From: Mageeibacillus sp. UBA5439
GTDB taxonomy: Bacteria > Bacillota > Clostridia > Saccharofermentanales > DTU023
Assembly: GCA_002427505.1 (NCBI GenBank)
Contig: DIRJ01000021.1
Span: forward strand, 7,679 to 51,548
Length of the DNA: 43,870 bases
Direction: 5' to 3'
In this document: positions 1 to 8,788 of the stretch, piece by piece
How the letters are laid out: every line of letters begins with the position of its first letter
Position numbering within the stretch: the first letter of the stretch is position 1
Made by a program: the position numbers and the translations under genes
The notes under the pieces: model-generated
Database searches by the model: none
The model's input: the letters and a program-made list of their open reading frames with translations, nothing else
What the model was told of the DNA's origin: nothing

Positions 1-1
1 T

Positions 2-1336
2 GATCTGGGCGGCGGAACCTTTGACGTATCAATTTTGGAACTGGGCGACGGTGTTTTTGACGTAAAATCTACCTCAGGCAATACCAAACTGGGTGGTGAC
101 GATTTTGACAACCGCATAGTTGACTGGATGATTCAGGAAATGAAAAATGGGGAAGGCGTCGATCTTTCAAAAGACAAGTTCGCTGTACAGCGTTTACGTG
201 ATGCCGCAGAAAAAGCGAAGATTGAGCTTTCCAGCGTGCTGACCAGCAATATCAGCCTGCCTTACATTTCTTCAGGTCAGGATGGTCCCAAACATCTGGA
301 CTTAAATCTGACCCGGGCTAAATTTGATGATATGACCGGGGATCTGGTTGATGCTACAATGACGCCGGTCCGTACAGCAATGAAGGATGCCGGACTCGAG
401 CCTGCCCAGATTGACAAGATTTTGCTGGTTGGCGGCTCAACCCGCATACCAGCTGTTCAGGAAGCGGTTAAGAGCTTCTTTAACAAAGAGCCTTTCAAAG
501 GCATTAACCCCGACGAGTGTGTTGCTCTGGGTGCAGCTATCCAGGGCGGTATTCTTTCCGGTGATGTCGATGAGATGGTCCTGCTGGACGTCACACCCTT
601 GTCACTGGGCCTGGAAACTCTCGGTGGTGTAATGACACGTATGATTGAGCGCAATACTACTATCCCTACCAGCAAAAAGCAGGTATTCAGTACTGCTGCC
701 GACAACCAGACTCAGGTTGAAGTTCACATACTGCAGGGTGAGCGTCCCATGGCTGCTGATAACAGAACACTGGGCAGATTTTTCCTCGACGGTATTGCTC
801 CGGCACGGGCAGGCACACCTCAGATTGAAGTGAGTTTTGATATTGATGCCAATGGTATTGTTAATGTTGCAGCGATTGACCTGACAACCAAACGCAAACA
901 AAATATTACAATTACCGCTTCGAGCAATATGAGTGATGCGGATATAGAACGCGCAGTCAAGGAAGCGGAAGAATTTGCTGAAGCGGACAAGGAACGTGCC
1001 GAAAAGGTTCATATAAAAAATGAGGCAGAGTCAAAAATTCGCGCAACTGAGCGCCTTCTGGAAGATGAAGAAACTGCCAAGCTTTACGAGGGCGATGATC
1101 GCGAAGCGGTAAACGCAGCTTTGGAAAAACTGAAGGCAAGTCACGCCAGTGATGACTTTGAGGCGATGAAAGCTGACAGTGACGCTTTGGATCAGGAACT
1201 CTTCAAGGTAGCAGAAAAGATGAGCCAGCAGGCAGCACAACAACAGCAGGCAACCCAGCCTGACGGACCGGCACCCGGCAATGATCCGGGCACTTATGAT
1301 GCTGATTTCAAGGATGTTGGCACTGACGAAGACTAA
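2..1336 (+). CDS. dnaK: Chaperone protein DnaK (Hsp70), 5'-truncated by window edge
   Basis: Hsp70 chaperone, the ATP-driven cytoplasmic foldase that works with DnaJ and GrpE. The reading frame is already open at base 2 and begins inside the ATPase domain with the phosphate-2 motif DLGGGTFDVS, so the first roughly 170-190 residues lie outside the window. Further on are the VGGSTRIPAVQ adenosine-binding motif, the conserved interdomain linker region (LLDVTPLSLGLET) and the beta-sandwich substrate-binding domain (NTTIPTSKKQVFSTAADNQ). A helical lid and a Q/A-rich tail ending in an acidic segment (GTDED) complete it. About 444 residues are present, against about 610-620 for the family. Any CIRCE element or hrcA/grpE genes would be upstream and cannot be seen. 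dnaJ follows after a 117-base gap with two hairpins. Identity is certain; only the N-terminus is missing. Confidence 0.98.
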   Translation, partial: DLGGGTFDVSILELGDGVFDVKSTSGNTKLGGDDFDNRIVDWMIQEMKNGEGVDLSKDKFAVQRLRDAAEKAKIELSSVLTSNISLPYISSGQDGPKHLDLNLTRAKFDDMTGDLVDATMTPVRTAMKDAGLEPAQIDKILLVGGSTRIPAVQEAVKSFFNKEPFKGINPDECVALGAAIQGGILSGDVDEMVLLDVTPLSLGLETLGGVMTRMIERNTTIPTSKKQVFSTAADNQTQVEVHILQGERPMAADNRTLGRFFLDGIAPARAGTPQIEVSFDIDANGIVNVAAIDLTTKRKQNITITASSNMSDADIERAVKEAEEFAEADKERAEKVHIKNEAESKIRATERLLEDEETAKLYEGDDREAVNAALEKLKASHASDDFEAMKADSDALDQELFKVAEKMSQQAAQQQQATQPDGPAPGNDPGTYDADFKDVGTDED

Positions 1337-1374
1337 TTTGCAGGAAACTGCGGAATATATAATATGATAGTGTC

Positions 1375-1440
1375 GAGAGCGACCAGAAACAACTGATCGC
1401 TCTCAGGCATTTTAGCTTGTCTTTGCTGAGCAGAGACAAA
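1375..1440 (+). promoter_or_regulatory. Two intercistronic hairpins between dnaK and dnaJ
   Basis: GAGAGCGACCAG at 1375-1386 pairs with CTGATCGCTCTC at 1393-1404, giving a 12-bp stem with one G-T pair and a 6-base loop. A second, weaker inverted repeat (TTGTCT...AGACAA, 1417-1439) ends just before the dnaJ ribosome binding site AGGAG (1443-1447). No run of T follows the first stem, so it does not look like a full terminator. An RNA-processing site, attenuator or stability element that sets the DnaK:DnaJ ratio is possible, but this is inference. Confidence 0.5.
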
Positions 1441-1453
1441 ATAGGAGTAAAAA

Positions 1454-2614
1454 GTGGCAGCAAAAAGAGACTATTACGAAGTTTTGGGCGTCGACAAAGA
1501 TGCTGATTCTGCTGAGATTAAAAAAGCTTTCTGGAAGTTGGCCAAGAAATATCATCCCGATGTCAATAAGGATGATCCTCAGGCCAGCGAAAAATTCCAG
1601 GAAGCTAATGAAGCATATGAGGTTTTATCAGATGCGGAAAAACGGCAGCGCTATGACCAGTTTGGTCATGCCGGTGTTGACACCAGCGGCTTTGAAGGTG
1701 CCGGTGCCGGTTTCGGAATTGATCTGGAAGATTTGTTTAACAGTATCTTTGGTGGTTTTGGTTTTGGCGGTTTCGGTTCCGGTTCTGGTTTTTCTCAGTC
1801 TCGCCGACCGACTGGTCCGACTCGTGGCGCTAACCTGCGCTACCGCATGAACCTTGATTTCTTAGAAGCGGCCTTTGGCGTTGAACGTAAGATCAAGATC
1901 CGCAAAGACGACGTCTGCCCGACCTGTAATGGCAAGCGCACCGCTGACGGTTCCGAACCTTCCATCTGCCCCAACTGTAATGGCAGCGGCCAGGAACAGG
2001 TTCAGCAGCAAACCATCTTTGGACAGATGCTGACCAGCCGTACCTGTCAACGTTGTCAGGGCAGTGGGCAAATCATTGAAAATCCCTGCGAAACCTGTAA
2101 GGGCGCTGGCACTACGGTGAAAGATAAAACGCTTCTCGTGACCGTGCCTGCAGGTATAAATGAAGGAGAGATGCTGACTCTGCGCAATGAAGGAGAGCCG
2201 GGTCGTAATGGTGGACCATACGGTGATCTCTACATTCAGATATATATTCGCCCCCACCCTGTTTTTACACGCGAAGGCAATATGACTTTCTGCGAAGTAC
2301 CGATCACTTACGCTGAGGCAGCTTTAGGGTCTGAAATTGAGGTGCCGACTATTGACGGGACCATCCCTTATAAATTGAAAGAGGGAACCCAGCCTAATGA
2401 TGTTTTTACCATCCGTGGCAAGGGAATTCCTTATCTGAACCGCCATGGCCGCGGCGATCATAAATTCCGGGTTATTCTGGAGGTTCCGCGCAATCTCGAT
2501 GTTAAACAAAAAGAAATGCTTAGCAAGTTCGAGGAAAGTATGACAGATAAGCATTACGAGGGACGCAAAGGATTTATGGAGAAGATCCGCAATATGTTTG
2601 GGAGCAAACAGTGA
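1454..2614 (+). CDS. dnaJ: Chaperone protein DnaJ (Hsp40)
   Basis: Co-chaperone that stimulates DnaK ATPase and delivers unfolded substrates. The 386-residue protein has the full type I architecture. The J domain (residues about 5-70) has the HPD tripeptide at 34-36. A Gly/Phe-rich linker (about 75-120) follows, then a zinc-binding cysteine domain with four CxxCxG repeats (CPTCNGKR, CPNCNGSG, CQRCQGSG, CETCKGAG), and the C-terminal beta domains. The first zinc repeat is CxxCxGKR rather than CxxCxGxG, a mild deviation that keeps both cysteines. Translation starts with GTG, set by AGGAG seven bases upstream. The gene shares 4 bases (GTGA) with the next gene, so the exonuclease is probably translationally coupled to it. 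Confidence 0.98.
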   Translation: MAAKRDYYEVLGVDKDADSAEIKKAFWKLAKKYHPDVNKDDPQASEKFQEANEAYEVLSDAEKRQRYDQFGHAGVDTSGFEGAGAGFGIDLEDLFNSIFGGFGFGGFGSGSGFSQSRRPTGPTRGANLRYRMNLDFLEAAFGVERKIKIRKDDVCPTCNGKRTADGSEPSICPNCNGSGQEQVQQQTIFGQMLTSRTCQRCQGSGQIIENPCETCKGAGTTVKDKTLLVTVPAGINEGEMLTLRNEGEPGRNGGPYGDLYIQIYIRPHPVFTREGNMTFCEVPITYAEAALGSEIEVPTIDGTIPYKLKEGTQPNDVFTIRGKGIPYLNRHGRGDHKFRVILEVPRNLDVKQKEMLSKFEESMTDKHYEGRKGFMEKIRNMFGSKQ

Positions 2615-3492
2615 GCTTTGTAGTCTTTGATCTGGAGTGGAACAGCGCTGCGCCCGGGAAAGCGGGAGTCTGTGAGAATCACCCGGAACTGCCTTTTGAA
2701 ATTATTGAAATAGGCGCCGTTAAACTGTCCGCTGAAGTGAAACCCGTTGCAACATTTACTGCCAACGTCAGGCCCCAAGTATATAAAAAACTAAACAAAT
2801 ACATTGCAAGGGTCACCCGGCGCAGTCAGGCAAGTCTGAGTCAGGGGGACCCTTTTCCTTTGGCTGTATCTAAGTTCATAGACTTTTGCGGTAATGATGT
2901 GATTCTCGCCTCCTGGGGTGTGTCTGATCCCCAGGTGCTAAAACAAAATATTGATTACCATCATCTGGATACATCCTTTTTTAACCAAGCTTTAAATCTA
3001 CAGGTATTATTTGCCCATATGGCAGAGGGGGGGCAGAATTCCCAGCAAAGGTCCATTGAGTACGCGCTTGAGTTTTTAGATATTGAAACTGATCTGAGTT
3101 TTCACAATGCCCTCAACGACGCACGTTACGCAGGTCGCATTCTTAATGCACTATTGTTAAAGAACAAGACAGAAGCAGAACGCAAAGCAACCCTCCGGCC
3201 CTACCTTTATGATCCGTTCCTGCAGCGCGAAAAATCCTGGCAGACTGCTGTTGCGGCCGGACGAAATGCAGAAGCGACGATTAGAGAGCAAGAGTTCATC
3301 TGCCCTGCCTGCCAGCGGCATCTGACTACTGATGAAGCTATTATCAGTACCAAAAAACAGAAGCGCTGGTCCTGGCGATTGAACTGTGAGAAACATGGCC
3401 GCTTGAATTGTGTTATAAGTCGCCGCCGGCACGAAGGCAAGGACATTTACCACTTCAAACTGACCCTGCCGTACCCGCCCAATGGCGATTAA
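2611..3492 (+). CDS. DEDDh-family 3'-5' exonuclease with C-terminal zinc-finger-like segment
   Basis: Probable 3'-5' exonuclease of the DnaQ/KapD-like group (RNase T fold). The catalytic acids are in expected places: D7 and E9 in FDLEW (Exo I), D106 in SWGVSD (Exo II), and H165/D170 in SFHNALNDA (Exo III, the DEDDh type). The exonuclease domain ends near residue 185. A further 100 residues hold CPAC (231-234) and CEKH (259-262), which look like a small zinc finger of unknown role. The GTG start overlaps the dnaJ stop codon by 4 bases, so expression is tied to the dnaK-dnaJ transcript. The substrate (RNA end processing or DNA) cannot be told from the sequence. The fold call is firm; the cellular role is open. 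Confidence 0.88.
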   Translation: MSFVVFDLEWNSAAPGKAGVCENHPELPFEIIEIGAVKLSAEVKPVATFTANVRPQVYKKLNKYIARVTRRSQASLSQGDPFPLAVSKFIDFCGNDVILASWGVSDPQVLKQNIDYHHLDTSFFNQALNLQVLFAHMAEGGQNSQQRSIEYALEFLDIETDLSFHNALNDARYAGRILNALLLKNKTEAERKATLRPYLYDPFLQREKSWQTAVAAGRNAEATIREQEFICPACQRHLTTDEAIISTKKQKRWSWRLNCEKHGRLNCVISRRRHEGKDIYHFKLTLPYPPNGD

Positions 3493-3510
3493 ACGAGGAA
3501 GGATATTGTC

Positions 3511-4128
3511 ATGACTACTGAGTTTTTAAATGAAATTGCAGAAGAAGTAAAAGCTGCCTGGCAGGAGCTGATCGCTGCAGCCGGAGTCAAACCGGGAGAT
3601 TTGCTTGTCCTTGGCTGCAGCAGCAGTGAAATCCTGGGAGAACGTATCGGCACAGGTTCCAGCCGGATTGTGGGGCACACAGTGATTAAGGCAAGCAGGG
3701 AAGTGCTCGATCCTCTGGGCATTGATTTAGCAGTGCAAGCCTGTGAACACCTTAATCGCTCACTTGTCGTGGAGCGCAGTGTTGCTGAAAAATATGCATT
3801 AGAAGAAGTTAGTGTCGTGCCGGTGGTAAATGCCGGAGGCTCAGCCGCTGCTGCAGCCTATGCTCAGGCAGAAGATGCGGCTGTAGTCTCCGGAATCACA
3901 GCAGTTGCAGGCCTCGATATCGGTGACACTTTTATTGGTATGCATGTTAAATTTGTGCAGGTCCCACAACGCATAAAAACGAAAAAGGTCGGGAAAGCCC
4001 ATTTAAGCGCCTTGAAATCTCGTTTGCCGCGGATTGGCGGCGAAAGAGCAAAATACAGTTTTGATCGTTCAGTTTATGAAGAAGAACTGGCTCGCGCGAT
4101 TAAATCTGAGATTAGTGAAAACGCTTAA
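3511..4128 (+). CDS. YwlG/UPF0340 (DUF436, TIGR01440) family protein
   Basis: Conserved Firmicutes protein of unknown function, similar to Bacillus subtilis YwlG. Family hallmarks are visible: DLLVLGCSSSEILGERIGT near residues 31-50, the HLNRSLVVER segment, the Ala-rich VVNAGGSAAAAAYAQ stretch, the DIGDTFIGMH block, and the closing GGERAKYSF motif. At 205 residues it is slightly longer than the usual about 180, mainly because of a charged C-terminal tail. The ATG is preceded by AGGAAGGA. It sits 18 bases after the exonuclease gene, so it could be the last gene of the dnaK-dnaJ transcript. No catalytic function is assigned to this family that I can state with confidence. Confidence 0.88.
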   Translation: MTTEFLNEIAEEVKAAWQELIAAAGVKPGDLLVLGCSSSEILGERIGTGSSRIVGHTVIKASREVLDPLGIDLAVQACEHLNRSLVVERSVAEKYALEEVSVVPVVNAGGSAAAAAYAQAEDAAVVSGITAVAGLDIGDTFIGMHVKFVQVPQRIKTKKVGKAHLSALKSRLPRIGGERAKYSFDRSVYEEELARAIKSEISENA

Positions 4129-4212
4129 CAAAAGCTAGTAATATACCACATCATTATGGAAGAAAACAGCAGGATCTGATAGACTTAGTTGAGCCTAAAA
4201 GGAGGTATTGTG

Positions 4213-5328
4213 ATGAAAAAAACACCACTAAATCAAAAACATCTAGCCTTGAATGCCCGCATGGTTGACTATGCAGGATGGGATATGCCTGTGCAGTATC
4301 AAGGCATTACAGAAGAGGTTATGGCCGTAAGAGAGAAAGTCGGTATGTTTGACGTCTCTCACATGGGAGAAGTCCTGGTTCGCGGAGAGGGCAGCGGAGA
4401 GTTTTTAAACTGGCTTCTCAGCCGCAATGTTACCGGCAAACAAAAAGATCAGATTACATATGCGATTCTTTGTTACGAAAATGGTGGCACAGTAGACGAT
4501 CTCTTAGTTTATGAGATGGACGAAAACTGTTACATGCTGGTCGTGAATGCTGCCAACAAGGACAAAGACGTTTTGCATATCAATGATAGCCTGATAACTT
4601 ACCGTGCAAAATATCCTGACAGAGAAGAAAATATTAAGATTATTGATGATTCTGCTAATTATGGACAAATTGCAGTGCAGGGACCGGAGAGCCTCAAAGT
4701 AATGCTCGACCTGGCGGAGAAACTAGGCCTTGATGCAGAGCAAAAAGAACAACTGCAAGGGCTGAAGCGCTATCGTCAGATTCAGGTTGACAAAGACGGT
4801 TTCGAACGTAAAATGATTATTTCACGCACAGGTTATACAGGCGAAAATGGTTATGAGATTTATCTGCCTGCTGAGTTAACCAGCGAGGTCTGGGATCTCC
4901 TTTATGATTATGGAGTAGCTCCTGCAGGTCTGGGAGCACGTGATGCTCTGCGTCTGGAAGCAGGAATGCCCCTCTATGGACACGAAATGTCAGAGGATAT
5001 CACACCACTGGAAGGCGATATGGGCTTTTTTATTGACTTTAGCCGCGAATTTCAGGGCGGAGATAAGATGAAAGCCAGATCTACCCGCAAAAAAATTGCT
5101 TTAGTCAGTGAAGGACGTGCTATCCCTCGTGACGGATATTCTGTTTTTCTTAACAATGAAGAGGTTGGCGTAATTTCATCCGGCAGTTTCTCACCGACTC
5201 TGGGCAAAGGCATCGCTTTTGCACTGGTTAATGCGGATTTCCCTGATGATACTGAGCTGGTCGAAGTCAAAATAAGAAAGAAGATGGAGCCATTCAAGCA
5301 CATTGCAGCTCCCTTTGTTAAAAAATAA
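4213..5328 (+). CDS. gcvT: Aminomethyltransferase (glycine cleavage system T protein)
   Basis: T protein of the glycine cleavage system. It moves the methylene group from the lipoyl-bound aminomethyl intermediate on GcvH to tetrahydrofolate, releasing ammonia. The 371-residue protein shows the family N-terminus (TPLNQKHLALNARMVDYAGW), the MFDVSHMGE motif, the GYTGENGYEIY motif with GARDALRLEAGMPLYGHE, and the C-terminal ASxGxxSPTLGK-like block (SSGSFSPTLGKGIAFA). The start is the ATG seven bases after AAAAGGAGGT. An in-frame TTG 24 bases upstream lies before that ribosome binding site and is rejected. It is the first gene of the gcvT-gcvH-gcvPA-gcvPB cluster. Only 84 bases separate it from the upstream gene, which leaves no room for a tandem glycine riboswitch. 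Confidence 0.97.
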   Translation: MKKTPLNQKHLALNARMVDYAGWDMPVQYQGITEEVMAVREKVGMFDVSHMGEVLVRGEGSGEFLNWLLSRNVTGKQKDQITYAILCYENGGTVDDLLVYEMDENCYMLVVNAANKDKDVLHINDSLITYRAKYPDREENIKIIDDSANYGQIAVQGPESLKVMLDLAEKLGLDAEQKEQLQGLKRYRQIQVDKDGFERKMIISRTGYTGENGYEIYLPAELTSEVWDLLYDYGVAPAGLGARDALRLEAGMPLYGHEMSEDITPLEGDMGFFIDFSREFQGGDKMKARSTRKKIALVSEGRAIPRDGYSVFLNNEEVGVISSGSFSPTLGKGIAFALVNADFPDDTELVEVKIRKKMEPFKHIAAPFVKK

Positions 5329-5385
5329 TAAGTTATACCGCTATAGGCGGTTAGTACATTCAGAAAAAGAAAGGTAAAAGAAAAT

Positions 5386-5775
5386 ATGACCACAGTAAAA
5401 GATGATCGTCGTTATGCAAAGACCCACGAATGGGTAGAGGTTGAAGGCAATGTTGCCTCAATCGGCATCACAGATTTCGCTCAGGACCAATTAGGTGACT
5501 TGGTTTATGCAGAGGCTGAACCTGTCGGTATAGATGTTGAAATTGATGATCTGGTTGGCAGCGTTGAGTCTGTAAAAATGGCATCAGACCTTTATTCTCC
5601 TGTAGCCGGCAAAATCATTGAATCCAATGAGTCAATTGAGGACGCACCGGAACAAATCAATGAGGATGCTTGTGGCACCTGGTTTGTAAAAATTGAAATG
5701 TCTGATCCTTCACAGCTGGACGGTCTGATGGATGCTGCAGCTTATGAAAAATTCTGTGAGGAGGAATCTGCATGA
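5386..5775 (+). CDS. gcvH: Glycine cleavage system H protein (lipoyl carrier)
   Basis: Small lipoyl-carrier protein that shuttles the aminomethyl group between the P, T and L proteins. The hallmark THEWVEVEGNVASIGITDFAQ opens the fold, and the lipoylation lysine is K64 in GSVESVKMASDLYSPVAG. The 129-residue length is typical. It is preceded by an AAAGGT ribosome binding site. Its TGA stop overlaps the gcvPA start by 4 bases (ATGA), so the two subunits are translationally coupled. The lipoamide dehydrogenase (L protein) and lipoate ligase are not in this window. Confidence 0.98.
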   Translation: MTTVKDDRRYAKTHEWVEVEGNVASIGITDFAQDQLGDLVYAEAEPVGIDVEIDDLVGSVESVKMASDLYSPVAGKIIESNESIEDAPEQINEDACGTWFVKIEMSDPSQLDGLMDAAAYEKFCEEESA

Positions 5776-7109
5776 CCGCTTATCTTCCCATGGATCGGGA
5801 AGAACGTCGCGAAATGCTCGCATCGGTCGGTGTTGATTTAGACCACCTTTTCGACTCGATCCAGGAGTCACAAAAATTAAAGAAGACAGATTTCAGTGGC
5901 TTACAACAGGAAGGTATTTCTGAGTTTGAAGTAGTCGAGCGCCTGACAGCTCTGGCGGATCTGAATAAACGCACAGATGACTACGACTCTTATCTCGGAG
6001 CAGGTTTTTATGACCATTATCAGCCGGCCGCTGTAAATCATTTGATCAGCAGAACTGAGTTCCTTACTGCCTACACACCTTATCAGGCTGAGATTTCTCA
6101 GGGTACTTTGCAGGCTATTTTTGAGTGGCAGAGTTATATTTCCCGCCTGAGCGGTATGGATGTCTCTAACGCTTCTTTGTACGACGGCGCTTCGGCCGCA
6201 GCTGAGGCTGCCTTGATGGCCTGCCGCGAAAAACGTCTCTACAAAGTTTTTGTGTCAGCGGGCATGCATCCTGAATATATTGAGACAATTGAAACCTATT
6301 GTCATGCAGCAGGTGTCGAAGTTGAAGTAGGGGCTCTGAATGAAGCTGGTAAAACAGCAGAATTCCCGACGGAGAAGGGCTATGCCGCCTATATGGTACA
6401 AAGCCCTAACTTCTACGGTGTTGTTGAGGATCTGCCTCTGCTAGTTGAAAAGGCTCATGCCACAGGCGCTCTGGCGGCGGCTTCCTGTGATTTGATCAGT
6501 CTGGCGCTGCTACAACGTCCTGGAGACCTTGGTGTGGATATCGTCACCGGTGAAGCACAGGCTCTGGGTATTCCCATGTCTTTTGGCGGCCCCGGAGTAG
6601 GCTATATGGCAGTGACGCAGAAACTGTTGCGCAAAATGCCGGGACGTATTGCCGGTGAAACTGTCGACCGTGATGGTAAGACCAGCTATGTATTGACCAT
6701 ACAGGCACGTGAACAGCATATCCGCCGTGAGCGGGCCACCTCGAATATCTGCACCGCCCAGGCACTGATGGCGACATCAGCTACTATCTGGCTGGCCCTG
6801 ATGGGCTCCTCAGGTATCAGAGATGTAGCTGAACAGTCAGCAGCTAAAGCACTGTACCTGCAGGAAAAACTGCTGGCTACCGGCTTGTTTGAGAATATAT
6901 ATGATTCACCTGTTTTCCGTGAATTTGCCCTGACAGCCAAAGGCAGTCTTGATCTCAATAAATTGAATCAGGATCTGCTGGCGGAAAAGATTTTCGGTGG
7001 TCTTGTAGTTGATGACAATCGTTGGCTCCTGGCAGTCACTGAAAAGAAATCAAAGCAGGCCATGGACAAATTTGTCGAGACTGTTGTACGTCTTGCTCAG
7101 GCACAATAA
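5772..7109 (+). CDS. gcvPA: Glycine dehydrogenase (decarboxylating) subunit 1
   Basis: N-terminal half of the P protein, the PLP enzyme that decarboxylates glycine and loads the methylamine group on GcvH. In this two-subunit form GcvPA lacks the PLP lysine, which is carried by GcvPB. Recognisable blocks are the N-terminal YLPMDREERREMLASVG, FLGAGxYDHY-like YLGAGFYDHYQPAAV, the AYTPYQAEISQGTLQAIFEWQ block and SFGGPGVGYMAV. Its 445 residues match the family. Its ATG lies inside the end of gcvH (4-base overlap) behind GAGGAGGA, and gcvPB follows after 15 bases. The split gcvPA/gcvPB form is common in Firmicutes, Thermotogae and archaea, unlike the fused GcvP of enterobacteria. Confidence 0.97.
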   Translation: MTAYLPMDREERREMLASVGVDLDHLFDSIQESQKLKKTDFSGLQQEGISEFEVVERLTALADLNKRTDDYDSYLGAGFYDHYQPAAVNHLISRTEFLTAYTPYQAEISQGTLQAIFEWQSYISRLSGMDVSNASLYDGASAAAEAALMACREKRLYKVFVSAGMHPEYIETIETYCHAAGVEVEVGALNEAGKTAEFPTEKGYAAYMVQSPNFYGVVEDLPLLVEKAHATGALAAASCDLISLALLQRPGDLGVDIVTGEAQALGIPMSFGGPGVGYMAVTQKLLRKMPGRIAGETVDRDGKTSYVLTIQAREQHIRRERATSNICTAQALMATSATIWLALMGSSGIRDVAEQSAAKALYLQEKLLATGLFENIYDSPVFREFALTAKGSLDLNKLNQDLLAEKIFGGLVVDDNRWLLAVTEKKSKQAMDKFVETVVRLAQAQ

Positions 7110-7124
7110 GAGAGGAGGAATAAT

Positions 7125-8585
7125 ATGACTATGCTAAAAGACACCCCCTTGATTTTTACTAAGGGATCAAAATCATTCAAAAGCAGTTACATCCGTCCTC
7201 TCGATGTTGAGATGCCGGATCTTGCAGCCTATTACGGTGACAGCTATAGAGCTGAATTGCCGAATATACCCAACGTAGATGAAATTACCGTTGTTCGTCA
7301 TTACACAAATCTGTCGAACAAAAACTTCAGCGTTGAAGTCGGTACCTATCCACTGGGTTCCTGCACAATGAAATACAATCCGAAAGTTAACGAAGATATG
7401 GCAGCTTTGCCAGGCTTCGCCAACCTTCATCCTTATCAGGCATGTGAAACGGTTCAGGGAAGCCTGAAATTGCTCTATGATCTACAACTGCAGCTTAACG
7501 ACCTGACAGGCATGGATGCTTTCACTTTCCAACCGGCTGCCGGAGCACACGGTGAGTTGACAGGTATTCTTCTGGTCAGGGCTTACCACGAGGACAGAGG
7601 TGACACTAAGCGTGATACCATCATCATTCCTGACGCAGCACATGGCACCAACCCTGCAACTGCAGCTATGGCCGGCTATAAAGTCAGAGAAGTAAAGTCA
7701 AATAAACATGGCTTAGTTGATCTGGATGCTCTGGCTGAGGTGCTGGGAGATGACGTGGCCGGCCTTATGCTGACCAATCCGAACACCCTGGGTCTTTTTG
7801 ACTGTAATATTGACAAGATTACGCAGATGGTTCATGACTGTGGCGGTCTCTGCTATTACGATGGTGCCAATCTTAACCCCATCATGATGCAGGCGCGCCC
7901 CGGAGACATGGGCTTTGACTGTGTTCACCTGAATGTACACAAGAGTTTGTCAACACCTCACGGTGGTGGCGGACCGGGAGCAGGCCCCGTCGGCTGTAAA
8001 AAATTCCTGGAAAAATATCTGCCCAGACCTGTAGTTGTTAAGGAAGCTGACGGCTACACTCTTGATTACGACAGGCCCGGCAGTATGGGTATGATGCGTT
8101 CGTTCATCGGCTCTTTCGGAATTCTTGTCCGTACTTACGCTTACATGCTGCGAAATGGTGTCGAAGGTCTTAAAGAAGTTTCAGAAGGTGCTGTCGCCAA
8201 TGCCCGTTATATTATGGAACGGGTTAAAGAATATTATGATCTGCCTTACGACGAACCCTGCATGCATGAGTTTGTTATCAGCAGCGCCTGGCAGAAAGAA
8301 AAATACGGTATCGACACTAATGATATTGCCAAGAGGCTGATTGACTATGGCTTCCATCCGCCGACAGTTTATTTCCCGTTGATTGTTCATGAGGCAATGA
8401 TGATTGAACCTACTGAGACGGAAACCTGGCGGGATCTTGATGCTTTGGCTCAGGCTCTTATCGATATCGCTAAAGAATGTGAAAGCGATCCGGAACTGGT
8501 TAAAGGTGCGCCGCATAGCACACCTATAGCCCGACCCGACGAGACCCGCGCTGCCAAGGATCAGATCTTGACGTGCACAGATTAA
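7125..8585 (+). CDS. gcvPB: Glycine dehydrogenase (decarboxylating) subunit 2
   Basis: C-terminal, PLP-binding half of glycine decarboxylase, forming the active P protein with GcvPA. The PLP Schiff-base lysine is K273 in HLNVHKSLSTPHGGGGPG. Other family blocks are TYPLGSCTMKYNPK (74-87), TFQPAAGAHGELTG, PDAAHGTNPATAAMAGY and the PGSMGMMRSFIGSFG segment. The 486 residues are normal for the subunit. Start ATG follows AGAGGAGG. The operon ends with a strong hairpin terminator 31 bases downstream. With gcvT and gcvH the cluster supplies all glycine cleavage components except dihydrolipoyl dehydrogenase. In an anaerobe it may run in either direction, feeding one-carbon units or making glycine. Confidence 0.98.
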   Translation: MTMLKDTPLIFTKGSKSFKSSYIRPLDVEMPDLAAYYGDSYRAELPNIPNVDEITVVRHYTNLSNKNFSVEVGTYPLGSCTMKYNPKVNEDMAALPGFANLHPYQACETVQGSLKLLYDLQLQLNDLTGMDAFTFQPAAGAHGELTGILLVRAYHEDRGDTKRDTIIIPDAAHGTNPATAAMAGYKVREVKSNKHGLVDLDALAEVLGDDVAGLMLTNPNTLGLFDCNIDKITQMVHDCGGLCYYDGANLNPIMMQARPGDMGFDCVHLNVHKSLSTPHGGGGPGAGPVGCKKFLEKYLPRPVVVKEADGYTLDYDRPGSMGMMRSFIGSFGILVRTYAYMLRNGVEGLKEVSEGAVANARYIMERVKEYYDLPYDEPCMHEFVISSAWQKEKYGIDTNDIAKRLIDYGFHPPTVYFPLIVHEAMMIEPTETETWRDLDALAQALIDIAKECESDPELVKGAPHSTPIARPDETRAAKDQILTCTD

Positions 8586-8615
8586 TCAGTTAATCAGATA
8601 TTTTGAGCTTTTGCC

Positions 8616-8643
8616 GGGGGTTGGTTTTTACCAACCCCCTTTT
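8616..8643 (+). terminator. Rho-independent terminator of the gcv operon
   Basis: GGGGGTTGGT at 8616-8625 pairs perfectly with ACCAACCCCC at 8630-8639 around a TTTT loop, and is followed by a short T run (8640-8643). The 10-bp stem with five G-C pairs at its base is a strong intrinsic terminator directly after gcvPB. Confidence 0.9.
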
Positions 8644-8698
8644 ATATGGATTTCTGTGTCATCCGTCCGCTCGTCATTTTGCAGCTATGCTAGTATAT

Positions 8699-8727
8699 TT
8701 GATGTTTAGCTGCTTAAACGCTATAAT
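8699..8727 (+). promoter_or_regulatory. Sigma-A-type promoter of gap
   Basis: TTGATG (8699-8704), a 17-base spacer and a perfect TATAAT (8722-8727) lie about 60 bases before the gap start. The predicted transcript starts near 8734, just past the gcv terminator, so gap is an independent unit. Confidence 0.8.
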
Positions 8728-8788
8728 GCCTGATTGGCAGAACATGCGAATAATAAAAGAATTATGAAAAACAGAAAGGACTTAATTT

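Noticed and set aside
602..1012. Open frame of 136 codons on the minus strand within dnaK
   Set aside because: It is fully antisense to a conserved chaperone domain, has no ribosome binding site or recognisable protein; a shadow of dnaK codon bias.
4129..4212. Glycine riboswitch before gcvT
   Set aside because: The gap is only 84 bases and lacks the paired aptamer helices and a terminator-like switch; too short for even a single aptamer plus expression platform.
5331..5362. Regulatory hairpin between gcvT and gcvH
   Set aside because: The inverted repeat ACCGC/GCGGT is only 5 bp and not followed by a T run; likely chance.
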